64,000 bases of DNA. Source: Anastatus disparis (Eukaryota; Arthropoda; Insecta; Hymenoptera; Eupelmidae). The position numbers and the translations under genes are program-made. The DNA lies in the NCBI GenBank assembly GCA_017163975.1, contig JAFFSR010000015.1, forward strand, positions 2,114,501 through 2,178,500. Direction: 5' to 3'. Below are positions 36,227 through 48,900 of the stretch, in pieces. How positions within the stretch are numbered: position 1 is the first letter of the stretch; each line of letters opens with the position of its first letter. The notes below the pieces were generated by a model. It was not told the DNA's origin, ran no database searches, and saw nothing but the letters and a program-made list of their open reading frames with translations.

Positions 36227-36399
36227 AGGGAGAGGGAGAGGGAGTTTAAGTAACCGTTTTTTCTTAGAAAGAAGTGGCGTCAACCAATTATGTGCCTGCA
36301 CGAGAGAAAAAGGTGGTACCTGGACTGTCTCTCTTTTTCTTGCTCGTTTGTCCACACTCTTTCCATAAACGTGCTTCCTCCAATAGTATATGCTCTAAG
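36026..36399. mobile_element. hAT-like MITE carrying a (GA)n tract
   Basis: Ends CTTAGAGCATATACTACTGG and, on the other strand, CTTAGAGCATATACTATTGG, continuing AGGAAGCACG on both. Flanks GTGGTAAC (36018-36025) and ATGGTAAC (36400-36407) form an 8-bp duplication with one mismatch. The interior is dominated by (GA)n and GGGAGA repeats at about 36082-36244. The Ser/Leu/Pro-rich minus-strand frame is the repeat read as protein. Confidence 0.7.
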
Positions 36400-36407
36400 A
36401 TGGTAAC

Positions 36408-37429
36408 AGATTTTCATATGTGTGTATTTAAACAAATATTATAATTATAAATTTAATAAAAATTTTCATCGGAAATAAAATTTTTCTAAATTTTTTTGAG
36501 GAAATTATAATGAAATATTTTAATTCTGTAAAATCTTCATCAAAGGCTTATACGTTAACTAAACTCTGCTGATTCTACACCCCAACTGAACATCCGACCG
36601 CTTCTAGAAACGAACTGCACATGCATATAATCATGAAGACCTACTGCGCATACCCACAAGCCCTGCAGACCATCTGCGCAGCCTATAACTAGTAAAGACC
36701 TACTGCACATAATTACATTCCCTGAATGGAAAACTGACTGCATAGCACCACAGCCCCTTCAACTATCCCCTCATATGTTTATTTTATTACAATTGATGTC
36801 CTACTGCAATATCCTTGGAAGACCTCAAATTTACCTTAATTTTGCGACTAGGAAATCCATTTGAAAATCCATCTGGAATCCACTTTTACCCAGCTCCATC
36901 TGGAAATCTAGTCTCACTCTTTTAACAGGGTGTTACTTCATTATTTAAATGGTTCATTGTGTAAGTTTTTTTATCTCTCACGGTGGTCCTCGAGTAAATT
37001 TCACTATGAAGTTTTTGCACCTCCAATTTTCCCTCTGGATATGATTTTAGGTACATTTAGGATAAAATTTCAACAAAAGCCCAATTCGAAGAATGAGCAC
37101 ATTTTTATTCATTCAAATTTTATTTTCAATAAAAAAAATATTTATTGATAATTTATGAGCTTAATTTCTAGAATGTCGTTTTTAAATGGAATTATATAAA
37201 TTATTTATATATTATAAGCAAATATTATTGTAAATATATTTAGAAAAATATAAAGTTATGTAACAATGAAAGCATAATGTTAAAATTAAGATTTTTTGTA
37301 ATGCATTATAGTGATAAAGACTATAACAAGCGATTCGTTTTCAAATTATTTAAAGACAGCACTCAAAGTAATTGTGTTTAGAGAATACTGTGTTTTAATA
37401 TTTTATTAAAACACTGCATGTACTTTTGG
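36408..37429. other. Noncoding region
   Basis: Contains a C-rich patch (36555-36770) with several ACCTACTGCGCA-like phrases; otherwise nothing recognised. Confidence 0.4.
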
Positions 37430-37640
37430 TATTTCAGTAACACCAAAAGTACAATTCCGATGTAAAAGATTGTAGTGAAGAAAATGGAGGCCAAGGTTTT
37501 TACAGCGAACAAGCTATGGAAGCGGTCCATTATAATTTTCCCTCAACATGGGCTAATAAAAAGTATCATAAAATGATCCTCATTATGCAGGTATATGGGA
37601 AAATCCACTCAACTTTTAATTCATTAGTGACGAGTTATTT
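37430..37640 (+). pseudogene. Relic of a transposon-associated ORF
   Basis: The plus frame at 37470-37590 reads CSEENGGQGFYSEQAMEAVH followed by YNFPSTWANKKYHKM. The SEQAMEAVH..F segment is familiar to me from a multicopy protein of uncharacterised metazoan transposons, near its C-terminus. A preceding TTTCAG could be an acceptor. The frame breaks soon after. Identification is from memory and low in detail. Confidence 0.4.
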
Positions 37641-37849
37641 TACAGCCAGTACTGGGTTGTCGCATGATGCACACTATTTGAATTGGCTTTAAACCTTTTG
37701 TCCAATCTTGTGACTCTGCGTCTAATGGAATAATTAAATGTGCTACCAACAGCGCAGCAGATAATTCCATATGAAGTAAATTTTTACATAAGATAAATCA
37801 CGGTGATTTTCTATGTGTAAAATGTACTTTTGATGTTACTGAATAGGTA

Positions 37850-37944
37850 AGCTGTAAGGATTCTGGAATAGTGCGCCACTGGAACAAGGCGCTACTAGCA
37901 CACAAAGTGTGCCAGTCGCGCCCTGTTCCAAGATCCTTACAGCT
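37850..37944. repeat. 95-bp hairpin
   Basis: AGCTGTAAGGATTCTGGAA on the left and the complement AGCTGTAAGGATCTTGGAAC on the right, with inner GGCGC / GCGCC and ACACAAAGTGTG pairing. Could be a minimal MITE or a structured RNA. Confidence 0.6.
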
Positions 37945-39375
37945 ATTTTAGATGTGTATTGATAGATTTCGCTGCGTGCTATGTATGGCGCGCCAGTTGC
38001 GTCTATTTATCGATCTATTTATCGATAAAGTAGATCGTTGGCCTTTTCTATGTTGCGTAACTGTATGGCAAGCTAGTTAAATCAATTTATCGATGAAGTA
38101 GATCGTTGATTACTTGTATGAAGTATTAATTGCTTCTATTTACCAGTCATCAATCTAGTTAATGATGAAAATGCAATAATTGACCATTTGTATGACATTG
38201 AAATGTCTCTCGTATAGAAGAAAAAAATTTTTGTACTGTTACTATATCCAATAGCTTTAGTATAACTGCTGCACCAATTAAGGTGAGCGACTCTCTTTTG
38301 AATGTTAGATACCTGCTGATCAGTTACCTCGGTAAACTATATATAGTGTGGCGCGAACGTTTTCGAAAATAGCCGATATTAGTCGAGTAGTAATTGTCAG
38401 CTTACCGATAAAGTAGAACAGCATCGTCATGTATATGCCGGTTTCGAACAAAATATAAACAGACGCGCTTATTACGAAGATTTATGATTCTCTTTGTAGT
38501 AAAATAAATTTTTGTGTATAGTGTAAAAAAATTTTTTATTAATTAAAAATGTGAGAATAATAGATTATTCTTATATAAAAAATATAGTGTACATTATTCT
38601 TATAAAAGGATATTCTAATAAGTGGAATTCGAGTAAATTAAATATTCAATAAAAAATTTAATTTGAATGTATAATTATTCAGTGTAAGAGTAAATTATAT
38701 AAGAATAAAGTATTCATGTACATTAAGCATTTAATGGAAAGTGAAATGTAAGTGTAAATTAAATGTAAGTTTAGTATTCGTATAATTATTCAGTGTTAGT
38801 GAAATTTATGTAAACTGAATGTGTATATAAGTGTATTATTCGTATAAGTGCATGCATGTGTTTCAAATGCAAGTTATAACGTGTTTTTTGATGCTATAAT
38901 AAAGTGTTTTTAATATTATAATAAAGTGTATTAATTCTAGTTATAAATACATGTGTATATTTATAAGTGTATAAAAATATTCAACCCAAAGTGAAATTTA
39001 TTAGTGGTCTTATTGTATTGAAAATGCAAGTTATTAAAATGCATATTTAAACTTGTTTACGTGATGAAAAGCGAATCATTTGATAATAAAGTGTTTGTTT
39101 TAAAAATTTTATGTATTAATAATCAAGTGAATAAAAATAGCTTAAATATAGTATGAGAAAAAGAAATATTGAAAGCAGTTTTTCAGTAAAAATACACGTG
39201 TTTTCTCTAAAACAAAGGCTTGTTTGTTCGAGCCAAAATTTTTTTTGAAATGAGTAATTCGGGCAAATTCTTGACAACCATTGGACTTTACGAAAAGTAA
39301 GCTGCTTTTCATTATTAGAGAGTCAGTCGTGTATGACAAGTCGAGTGAACTCTAGTGCAAGTAAGAAGTGCAAGC
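37945..39375. other. Region upstream of the hAT-interrupted gene
   Basis: No ORF of note. It may hold the promoter and 5' untranslated region of the gene starting at 39376. No convincing TATA box could be assigned. Confidence 0.35.
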
Positions 39376-40918
39376 ATGGATAACATCGAAATCCTCCTCA
39401 ACGAAATCACGACGCTCCTTCAAGAGGATAACGAAAATAATCTGAACTAGAGCTGCCAATTGGATTCGGATTTTCAAGTATTTGAAGACTCGGATATCCA
39501 AAACCCGGATAGATTCGAATCTCAGATTCGTAAGATCTGAATCTCACGGATCCAAGATCCGGATCCTACGGATCTTAGATTCGGATCTGACGGATCCAAG
39601 ATCCGGATACTACGGATCTGACTGATCCAAGTTCCTGATTTCACGGATCCAAGATTCGAATCCTCCGGATCATTCAGTATCTACGACTACAGAGTCCAAG
39701 TTCATCGAAACAATATTTTCAAATTATGTAAAAGATAATTTTCATTTTTATTTAATTTAATAACTTGTATTTCTTTAATATTGAAGATCCATTTTTATTA
39801 TTAAATACTTGAATAATAATATATAAGCACTTAAATAATATTTTCATAAGTTTTGCTTGAAAGTGAATAATCAAATAAAAAATTTTAAGGATGAAATCAT
39901 ATTTTATTGTCGCAAAAATTGAATTCAACAGTTTAAGAGTTCAGTATTAATAAAAAATGAAAAATTGCAAAGTGAAAATTTGTAAAAATAATAAATTGCT
40001 TCATAATTCAACAATAGGCTAACTTAACGAAAATTTGTTATTAAATTTTTTGAAATTTTTTTGCATAGGCTGTCTTATGTAATTACTTCATGATTTGTAT
40101 TGTATCTACTATATTTTAACCATTCTATAAATTTAAAGTAAGGATTTTATTTAAATTGACTAAAATCATTAATTATAAACATCAACATCAAAGAAAATGT
40201 AAAAGATTCTCAAAGTTTTTATAAATATATTTCAATACAACTTGAAATCAGATGCAAATCTTTGGAAAATAACTTTGAAATTTTGTAATAATCAAAAAAT
40301 TTGAAAATGTCGAGAATTACGTCAAATGAGCTTTACTTTATTTATAATTTAATTATTTTAAAATTAGAAAAATTTTTCGCATAATAATGTTGATATGAGT
40401 CAAAATAAAGTAAAGTAAAGTAAAAGTAAAGTAAAATTTTCGAATGAACGCTTGATTAATGCAGTGTTTAATATTACTATATCATATGAAATAGTTTATA
40501 CCTAATAGAGTTTCTGTAATCCTCAATAGCGTGAATATAAAGTATGTTTGTGTATATAAGAAAACATTGAAGTTTAACTAATATTATCTATCTTTCTCTT
40601 ACATTAAAGTAATTAAGCAAAGCAGAATACCGACTTATTTATGTACGACGAGCGAAAATATTGATATATTAGTTACATACTTTTGTCTTTTACTTGAGAT
40701 GAAAAATTATCGATTTTAAAAATTTAAAATTAATAATACGCTTACACTTACATGCGCCGTAAAATAAGCATATTAATCTATAGCGAATATATAATGACGT
40801 AATAGCGAGTCCTCTTTTTACAGAGTAAGCAAGGAGGAAGACCCGCATACGATGATCGTAAATTCTATCGTTCTTATACGTTATGCCGTAGTAAATCCCT
40901 TACTATGTATTATATCTA

Positions 40919-40986
<68 letters not shown>

Positions 40987-42911
40987 ATATTATATAGTTG
41001 TAAGGAAAATTTTTACGACCAAGCTCCTCCCTTTCTCCTCTTTTTCTCATCCTCTTACCTAATTTTGATCCCCTTTTTTTTCCCTTATTTTTTACGTTAT
41101 TTTACGTTATTTGTTACTCTTCATTTTCTTTTCGTTTCCCCTTCCTTCCCTCTTCTTTTTCTCTTCTTTTGAGTTTCCTCATGCCTTCATTTTCTCTTCC
41201 CTCTCTCTTCCTCAAAAAATCCATCACTTTTTTCCGTTATTTTTACGTTATTTTAGGTCATTTTTACTCCTCCTCAGGTAGATCCTCAAATTTTACCTTT
41301 TTTTTTTGTGTTTTTTTACGTTATTTAACGTTTTTGTTGCTCTTCCTTAGCTGCTCCTTAGCTCATTTTTTTGATCCTCAATTTCATTTAAATCCCATCA
41401 TTTAAAAAGCTTTTTGCTAATTTTTATTGTTTGCAATCATTGCTTTTACTTTAAATACATAGAACAAACATATTAAGTTAATAATTTTTATAATAAATTT
41501 TATAAAATTTTATACTGCTATTGTTTAAAAGAATAAATTACATGAAACATGGTAAAATGGAAATTTCGCAAGACTTCTGTGCGTAAGCGCATTAACTTCC
41601 ACTATTAAGTAAAACTGTAAAACATATTAATTCAAAAATTATTCTGTTATAGTAACTTTCTTTGATTGAATTTATTATTAATAATCAAATCATAAAAAGT
41701 ATTCTTTTTAATACTTTTATTTTTGAAATTTTTGAATCTCCCTCTTTGACGCTGCCACTATCGGCATCGCTGGCCGCGAGAGAAACACTAACAATCGTTG
41801 AAGAACGGCCGTAATATATTGAAGGAGAATCTATGTTCGTGTGAGCGGTCTGTGTAAACATAAGATCCGCAGCTGATAGTACTCAACCTCAATTTTTATT
41901 TCATAGTATATAATTTTTTAAATACAACTTGTATGATTATAAACTTCTATAAAAATTATTAGTTGTATATATACTTATTTATTTTTATCAACTGTGCACA
42001 GTTATGGTATTCATTACTATTTAAAATAGTGAAAATGTTTTGTGTCTATATAAGACTCTATGTTACTTGGGTTTTATAACCGCCATTTTTGTTATCTATA
42101 TATGTGGTGTCATATTTCTCAATAACGTGACATATACAGTAGATATCGGACAATAAAATTTTAAAACGTGTAACAAGTAACATGTAACGCGTAACGTGTA
42201 ACATCATTGAAAAACGGCCGTAATACATTGAAAGACAATCTATGTTCGTGTGAGCGGTCTGTGTAAAAATAACATCGAAAGCTGATCGTAATTATTTCCT
42301 TATGGTATTCGAGCTTATGACATAACAAATGTGGACAAAGGACATATATTCAAAATACCAATCACGGTAGTGCAATCTATGATAATTCCTAAAGCTCTTT
42401 TTCCAAATCTCACCTTTACCAACGTTCCTTTGAAGCCAAACATGATTCAAAGACATTTTATTGTTGTGCCTGAGGATGCTATATGGGCAGGTAAAACAAA
42501 AATTTTGTGTGGTTAGAAAACCACTAAAAAAAAAACGCGCCTACATATATACCTCGGTATTTATATACTAGGTGGTGTGGAAAATATAGAAATATAGTTA
42601 CAATATAAACTTTATATATTTAATAATTTAGGTGAAAACACAAATTATGAATACTATGGACATTCATAAGATATTATTTGTGAAAATTGGTTTTATATAA
42701 ACAGTAAAAACTTTTATTATTCAACATCATATAAATAAGGAAAACAAAAATAGGTTTGTAATAAATATTTAATTATATTTTTGAGAATAACTTAATATAT
42801 TTTAATAATTGTATTTTTTACAGTTAATAAAAATAAAGAAAAAAGATAATGTAACTTCAATAAAAAATAGGGGGTTGGTGAGCGGAGCGAGCAGGGGGGT
42901 ACCCCCCCTAG

Positions 42912-42942
<31 letters not shown>

Positions 42943-45900
42943 ATTGTCCCTAACTACTATAGCACACACAAGAACCTTTCTACACAAGCTACAAAGAGAT
43001 CATTCTTATTTGGCTCAATCTAAATATATTGAGCCAACCTTCTCCCTTTAATAACAATAAAATTATTTTTAACAAAAAAACAATTAAATTTCCCTTAAAA
43101 GCGAGAAACAAAAACTCTATAATTTCCCCTTAGTGTCAATACTTCTAAGTGCTGACTGACTAAGAAAAAAAAATAAAACCCTCAACCAGTCCCTCAGTTT
43201 TACAAAAACACTAAAAAAATTCACTACCGAATCTAATCCTCAGAAAAAAATTAAACAATTTTAGTTAAACCAAAAAAACAGATTCGAAATTTTTAAAAAT
43301 TAGAATAAAAACTGACACCAAGGGTAAAACCACAATTTGAAAAAAAATCAATTCCAATTTAGTCTTTTAAAACTCTTTGCTGCTTGCGGACGACTTTTAC
43401 ACTTATACTGTAGCCTGTGAGTAACATGCGTTACCGTTGCTCACAAGCGCGCCCTATGTTCGGCAAGACTTTTCTTTTTTTTTCTATCTTGTCGAACTTT
43501 CGTACAATCTATGAGACCGTCGTTTTTCTCTTACAATTTCAGCAAATTTTTCTCCTTTAAAAAAAAATTTTTTTTATTTTTCACCGAGAAAATTCCTTAA
43601 AGTAAATTTTAAAAAATTATCGCATGAATTTTCTTCCCTAATCTGAGAAACTAAAAAAAAACACGCTCTGAGAAACCAACGCGCGATGTCTACGCCTACT
43701 AGATTTAGCTTAATGCTTCAAGCGTCTTATTACAATAAGCGCCGCTCAAGGCTTTTCAGGAGCTACTCTCAATTATTCAGTGGACGCCATTTAATAATGC
43801 GCGCCACTAGAGAGCAACCTATATTCCTCTATCGCGTCTTTTTTCCTATCACGCTGCGCGCCACGTAACAATACGCACCATAACAATCACGTTAAACTTT
43901 TAATTTACGTGAGCCTATATATTGGTGCTATGTACTATGCAAGCCATACAAAAATGCAACACACTCCTTTATCAACTTATGTGAGTTGATTCGTAGGGCG
44001 CGATGTAACGGGAAATATATTTAAATAAATAAAATAAATATATTTGTGGGTTTCACGTGTACTCACTTTAAGTACACGTGCACCTATCGTTAAACCAATT
44101 ACTTTCAGATTAAAGTCAATCAGCCAAGTGCAATACAGCTCGACTATCCTTTTCTATCTATAAAAGTCAATTAAACAATATTTAAGAATATATCAGAACT
44201 TCGCTTAGAAGTTGTGCCTCCCGGACGGAACAAACAATTACTTAATCTTAATACAAACAAGTGTAATTATAAAAATATTATATTAAATATAAAATCAAAT
44301 AAACTCATCGAATGAAAATAATCGTTAAGCTAATCTAACCTAAACTAAGTATCACTGACGCGAACGACGGTCTTTATCGCCTCGCATTTATCGCGCATAC
44401 ATATAAAAGATAAACGCAAAAGTCTGCAGACTTACTTTTTTTTTAGCTCGACGAGATGAGTACAGAGCCTTCCTATTTCTTTTCTCTCTTACTTGATCCG
44501 CGTAGCAGAGTTTATAATAAAGCGGCACCGTAGACACGCGGTGCAACCTGCTGTCTTTCTCGCTCTCCTTATTATACGGACCGACAATCTCAATACGGGA
44601 AACTGCAAATGACGTTCACGTGGTTGTCTTCCAGCAAACAAAAATGCACACAATACAACTAAAACGTTACTACAATTCCATAAATGATTTACACAAACTA
44701 GCAAAACGATTTTTATATCTATTATCCCAAGGAAATAGCTGACGCTCAAGCACGACCAAAAACCCAAGATGGTAGCCTAACTCTGTCTACCCGACCCGTT
44801 CGCTTTCCTCTCTTGCCTAAGTCTCCCCGTCATGCACTGCGCGCGCTTCCTTCAACAGTCGTACATTCAAGCCGCTGGCACACAGACTCTCTCTATCTCA
44901 CTCCTATACTCGCAAATCAAGCATAGAAACTGACGTTGTGCTGTGTGACTTACAACGAGGACAGATCTATGCGCATACTATCACACAGTATACGCTTAAT
45001 TCGCTATCCTCGTTACAATATACACTCAGAGAAATATTTATTAAATGTTAATAAATATTTCAAATGAAAAATGAATATATATCAATGCATTGATTTATCG
45101 ATGTATTGGTTACGTTAAGCTCATGTCAAAAGATTAGGTTTTGTGACGCAAAATAAAATGTGCTTGTCAGACAATTTTCCAATGTATTTAAAAATCGGCC
45201 ATATTTCAATAAACCTAAGTTAACAGTTAACAGGAAGCCGAACCATCTGTCTTTGTCTAATAGTGTTTTCCATTATTTATATGAACACCATCGGTTATAA
45301 CAAGAAAAAAATAGCAGCCCCCGCTAGATATTTAATAAGTAAATTTTATAATCAAAATAAAATAATTTTATCGCGTCATTAATAAATTCTATTAATAAAT
45401 TCTTCTTCCAGTGTATAAAAGTATTTGTGGTCAAACAGAGATGATTGTTACGGTAATTTTGTTGTTTTTAATTAAATTATGTTCAGTCAACAAACTATAC
45501 AACTTTTTTAACAAACATATTTAATATTTTACTTCAGATGCAAGAAAAATTAAAAATCAAAATTTTTTCAATTTTTCAAAATGCTCAAAAGTCAGTCCTA
45601 CGTTAAGAAAATCAGTTTTTAAACGTTGTCCTTCTTTTGATAGTCGCGAATAATTTCTAAATTTTGAAGCAAATCCACCCAGTATTTTACATAAAATTAA
45701 AAAAAAATGAAAAATCAAAATTTTTTTCAAAATTTTTAAAATGCTTTAAAATTGTAAAAAAAGGTCAGAAATATTCAATCTATTCTTAATGATTATATTG
45801 AAAGATATAATCTCACAAGGAGATTTCACTGCATTTAAGTTTCGGATTTTCTTCTAGCTTTGAGTTATTTTTTCTTACATAAAATCATGAAAAAAGCCGC

Positions 45901-48900
45901 GTTCATTCGGTCCAACGCTCTACTTTTTCCGAGTTATGAGCAGTTTTGTCTGTTTTGCTAAAAAATTTGCATCAGCTTAATAGTTTTACAGTTTTCGAAC
46001 TACTAATTCTATAAGGTTTTTACTCATCGCATATTAAAGTTGAGATTAAAACCTTTCGATTGAAAAAAACGTGTCCAAAAAGCTCAAGTTTTTCAAAAGT
46101 TATGAAGGGAAGAAAATTAAAATGAAATTGAGACAAAAATACAGCATTTATTTTTTATGCATATTTTCAGCTAAATATTTGCGCTATTTTTATTCCCTCA
46201 TAATTTTTAAACAACTTGAGCTTTCTGAACACTTTTTTTTTAATCGAAAGGTTTTAATCTCAACTTTAATATGCAATTAGTAAAAGCCTTACAGAATAAG
46301 TAGTTCAAAAATTATAAAACTATAAAGCAGATGCAAATTTTTTAACAAAATAGACAAAACAACTCATAACTTGAAAAAAATCAAGTGTTGGACCGATTAG
46401 ACGCGGCTTTTTTCATGATTTTATGTAAGAAAAAATATCCCAAAGTTCGAAGGAAATCCAAGACCTAAATGCAATGCACTCTCCTTGTCAGGTTAATTTA
46501 TTTCAAATATTAACATAAATAATATCATAGAGATTTCAAGAAAAAAAAGCTGGGTTTGGAATTACTGCACCAAGTTTGACGATGGATTGACTGCAGTTTG
46601 CAATATATGCAATGAGAATTTTTTAATTAAAGGTTCTCCGTCCTCTTTGAATAAACATTTAAGAAATGTGCATGAATGCAATGAGAGCGATCCAAAGCGA
46701 CAAAAACAACAAATTAAGTAATTATAATTAAATTATCACTAGAAATTCGTTTGTTCTATTCTTTTTAAATTAATATCATATTTTTATTTTTTCCAACATT
46801 ATAATGATATTATCTTGAATTTTTATAGTAATACTGATATGGATACTAGTAATGATGTGGAATCTATGGCGTTAGAAGACAAGTTTGGAAGCCCAGTAGA
46901 TACAGATAATATGAGCGACACCACTTCCTATAAAGCATTACTAAATACGTCTGAAAATTCACTTGTTATGCCGTCCACGAGTGGTTTTCAGATGTCAACA
47001 TCTACATGTCGCTCGCGTCGCATAATTAAAGTAGAAAAAATGTTCAACAAAGCTCCAATTTATTAAATTGGATTCTATTGTATAAAAAGAAATTTTTTGG
47101 CTATTCACATATTTTTTTATTATTGTTGTTATTAAAATTATGATTTTTAATATTGATTTCTAATATTCTTGATTTTATATTATTTAGGCAAAACAAACCG
47201 AAATAACACCATGTAATAAAATTTGAACGGAAAACATTGATCAAGCACTTTTGAAGCTTGTAGTAATGAATATGCTTCCTGTTTCGTTCGTAGAAAGTGA
47301 AGGATTTAAAAATTTTATGGCTGTGGTAGAGCCTGGGTACAAAGTTCCATGTAAAGAGACGGTTATGAAGATCATTGATCTTCTTTATAATCTTACAAAG
47401 GTATAATACATATCTGAGGAAAAATATAATATGAAGAAATTATTATTAAGTGATTAAGCATCAATGATTCTTTATATTGTATAAGTACAATTATGTTTTT
47501 TATTCTTGGAAGGAAGTTAAAAAGGAATTGAAAGCTGCATCTTCTATTATTGCCGTATCTGATTGTTGGAGTTCTAGGGCACAAGATGCTTACTTAACGG
47601 TTTCAGCGCATCACTTAACTCAGAATTGGGATTCAAAATCTATCTGTTGAGCTACGCAGGAAGCTGATGAGCGGCATTGTGCTAAATATTTATGTGCAAA
47701 GATAACTGAGATTATCATCGAATATCAACTGCAAGACAAAATTGTAACAGTCGTAACTGATAATGCAGCAAATGCTATTAATTCTATAGAATTGATGGAG
47801 TTTGTATCTGAAACAATTGACGTAAAATGCGTGGCCCACACTTTACAGTTAGCTGTCAACGATGGTTTAAAACAAGATGCAATTAAAAGTTTATGTTCTA
47901 AAGCTAGCAAAGTGGTTGGGCACTTTAAGCACTCGAATGTTACCAGCTATGCTTTAGAAGCAACACAAGAACAATTAAGGATTGAAAAAATTGAAACTCA
48001 TTCAGAGCTGCCCTACTCGTTGGAATTCTATGTATTTCATGATAGAAAGGTTTGTTGAAATAAAATTAATCCATATAAATAAATAACTTTTTAGTTATAT
48101 AAATAAAATAAAAAAGTTATGATTTCTAGATTAATACAAAACAGATTAGCAATGCGTCTGATTATACAAGCCGTCTTGGCAGATCGATTAATAACAAGGG
48201 TTCAAGTAGCAACAAAATTGGATATATGTAAGATGGAATGGAAGCTTTTAGAGGATGTAGCTGAAACACTCAAGCCTTTAGAGCTAACCACTACTATATT
48301 ATGTGCTGAAACATCATCTATTTCTATAGTTCGTCCTTTAGTCCGTACTTTAATCGATAACCATCTACAAACTAGAGAAGAACAAGATGTTATTATTAAT
48401 GAGTTTAGATGTGAAATAAGAAATAGTTTGAAAAAACGGTTTTATATGGATCCTGAAGATAACGTTTCTGCAAGACAAATCGCTTCATTCCTAGATCCTC
48501 GTTATAAAAATTTTGATGCTGAAAAAGCTATCACCAAAGTGCGTGTTAGAGATGTAGTTCTGCAGAAGATCTTGGAAAATGAACCATTTTCTTTTTCCAA
48601 TTCTGAAGAACCTAAACAAAGTGCTTTGGATATATTGTTTAAAAAAACTGTTACAACTCAAAGTAACAGTGTATCTGATCAGTTTGAAAGACATTTAAGT
48701 GAACCAACTATTTCCTACAACCTTAGCCCGTTTGATTGTTGAAAAAATCATGCGGATAAATATCCTAGATTTGTCCCATTAGTAAAAATGTATTTGGCTA
48801 TACCCACAACTTCAGTGGCATCTGAAAGAGTTTTTTCAACAGCAGGGAATATAGTTACAAACAAAAGAAATTGTCTACATCCTGAAAATGTAGATAAATT

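Larger units (their letters stand above)
40984..42911. mobile_element. KpnI-palindrome element, copy 2, with captured exon
   Basis: The left end CTATATTATATAG after (TA)n mirrors the right end of copy 1 (5871-6527) read in reverse. The right end GGTGAGCGGAGCGAGCAG then GGGGGGTACCCCCC and CTAG, followed by (TA)n, is the reverse of copy 1's left end. The left third is pyrimidine-rich with TTTTTACGTTATTTTACG repeats and no real ORF. A GC-perfect hairpin directly before CTAG and an A/T flank recall Helitron 3' ends, but no Rep/helicase or 5' TC end is shown. Class uncertain. Confidence 0.45.

Noticed and set aside
35933..36355. 140-residue Ser/Leu/Pro-rich frame
   Set aside because: It is the (GA)n/(GGGAGA)n tract translated on the minus strand inside a MITE.
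40852..41405. Two open frames rich in Ile-Tyr, Phe and Leu
   Set aside because: They read through (TA)n and pyrimidine-rich repeat sequence at the end of a mobile element; no family features.
42301..42490. A functional TPP2 gene here
   Set aside because: Only one truncated exon is present, its 5' edge lacks an acceptor and abuts a transposon repeat, and no other TPP2 exon is found in the window.
43686..43868. 60-residue frame MSTPTRFSLMLQASYYNKRR
   Set aside because: Short, no homology recognised, lies in a GC-richer repeat-like block; probably chance.
48050..48745. In-frame TGA codons of the hAT transposase as recoding (selenocysteine or readthrough)
   Set aside because: One TGA replaces an expected Trp and a frame shift breaks the RWNS motif, so ordinary mutational decay explains them.
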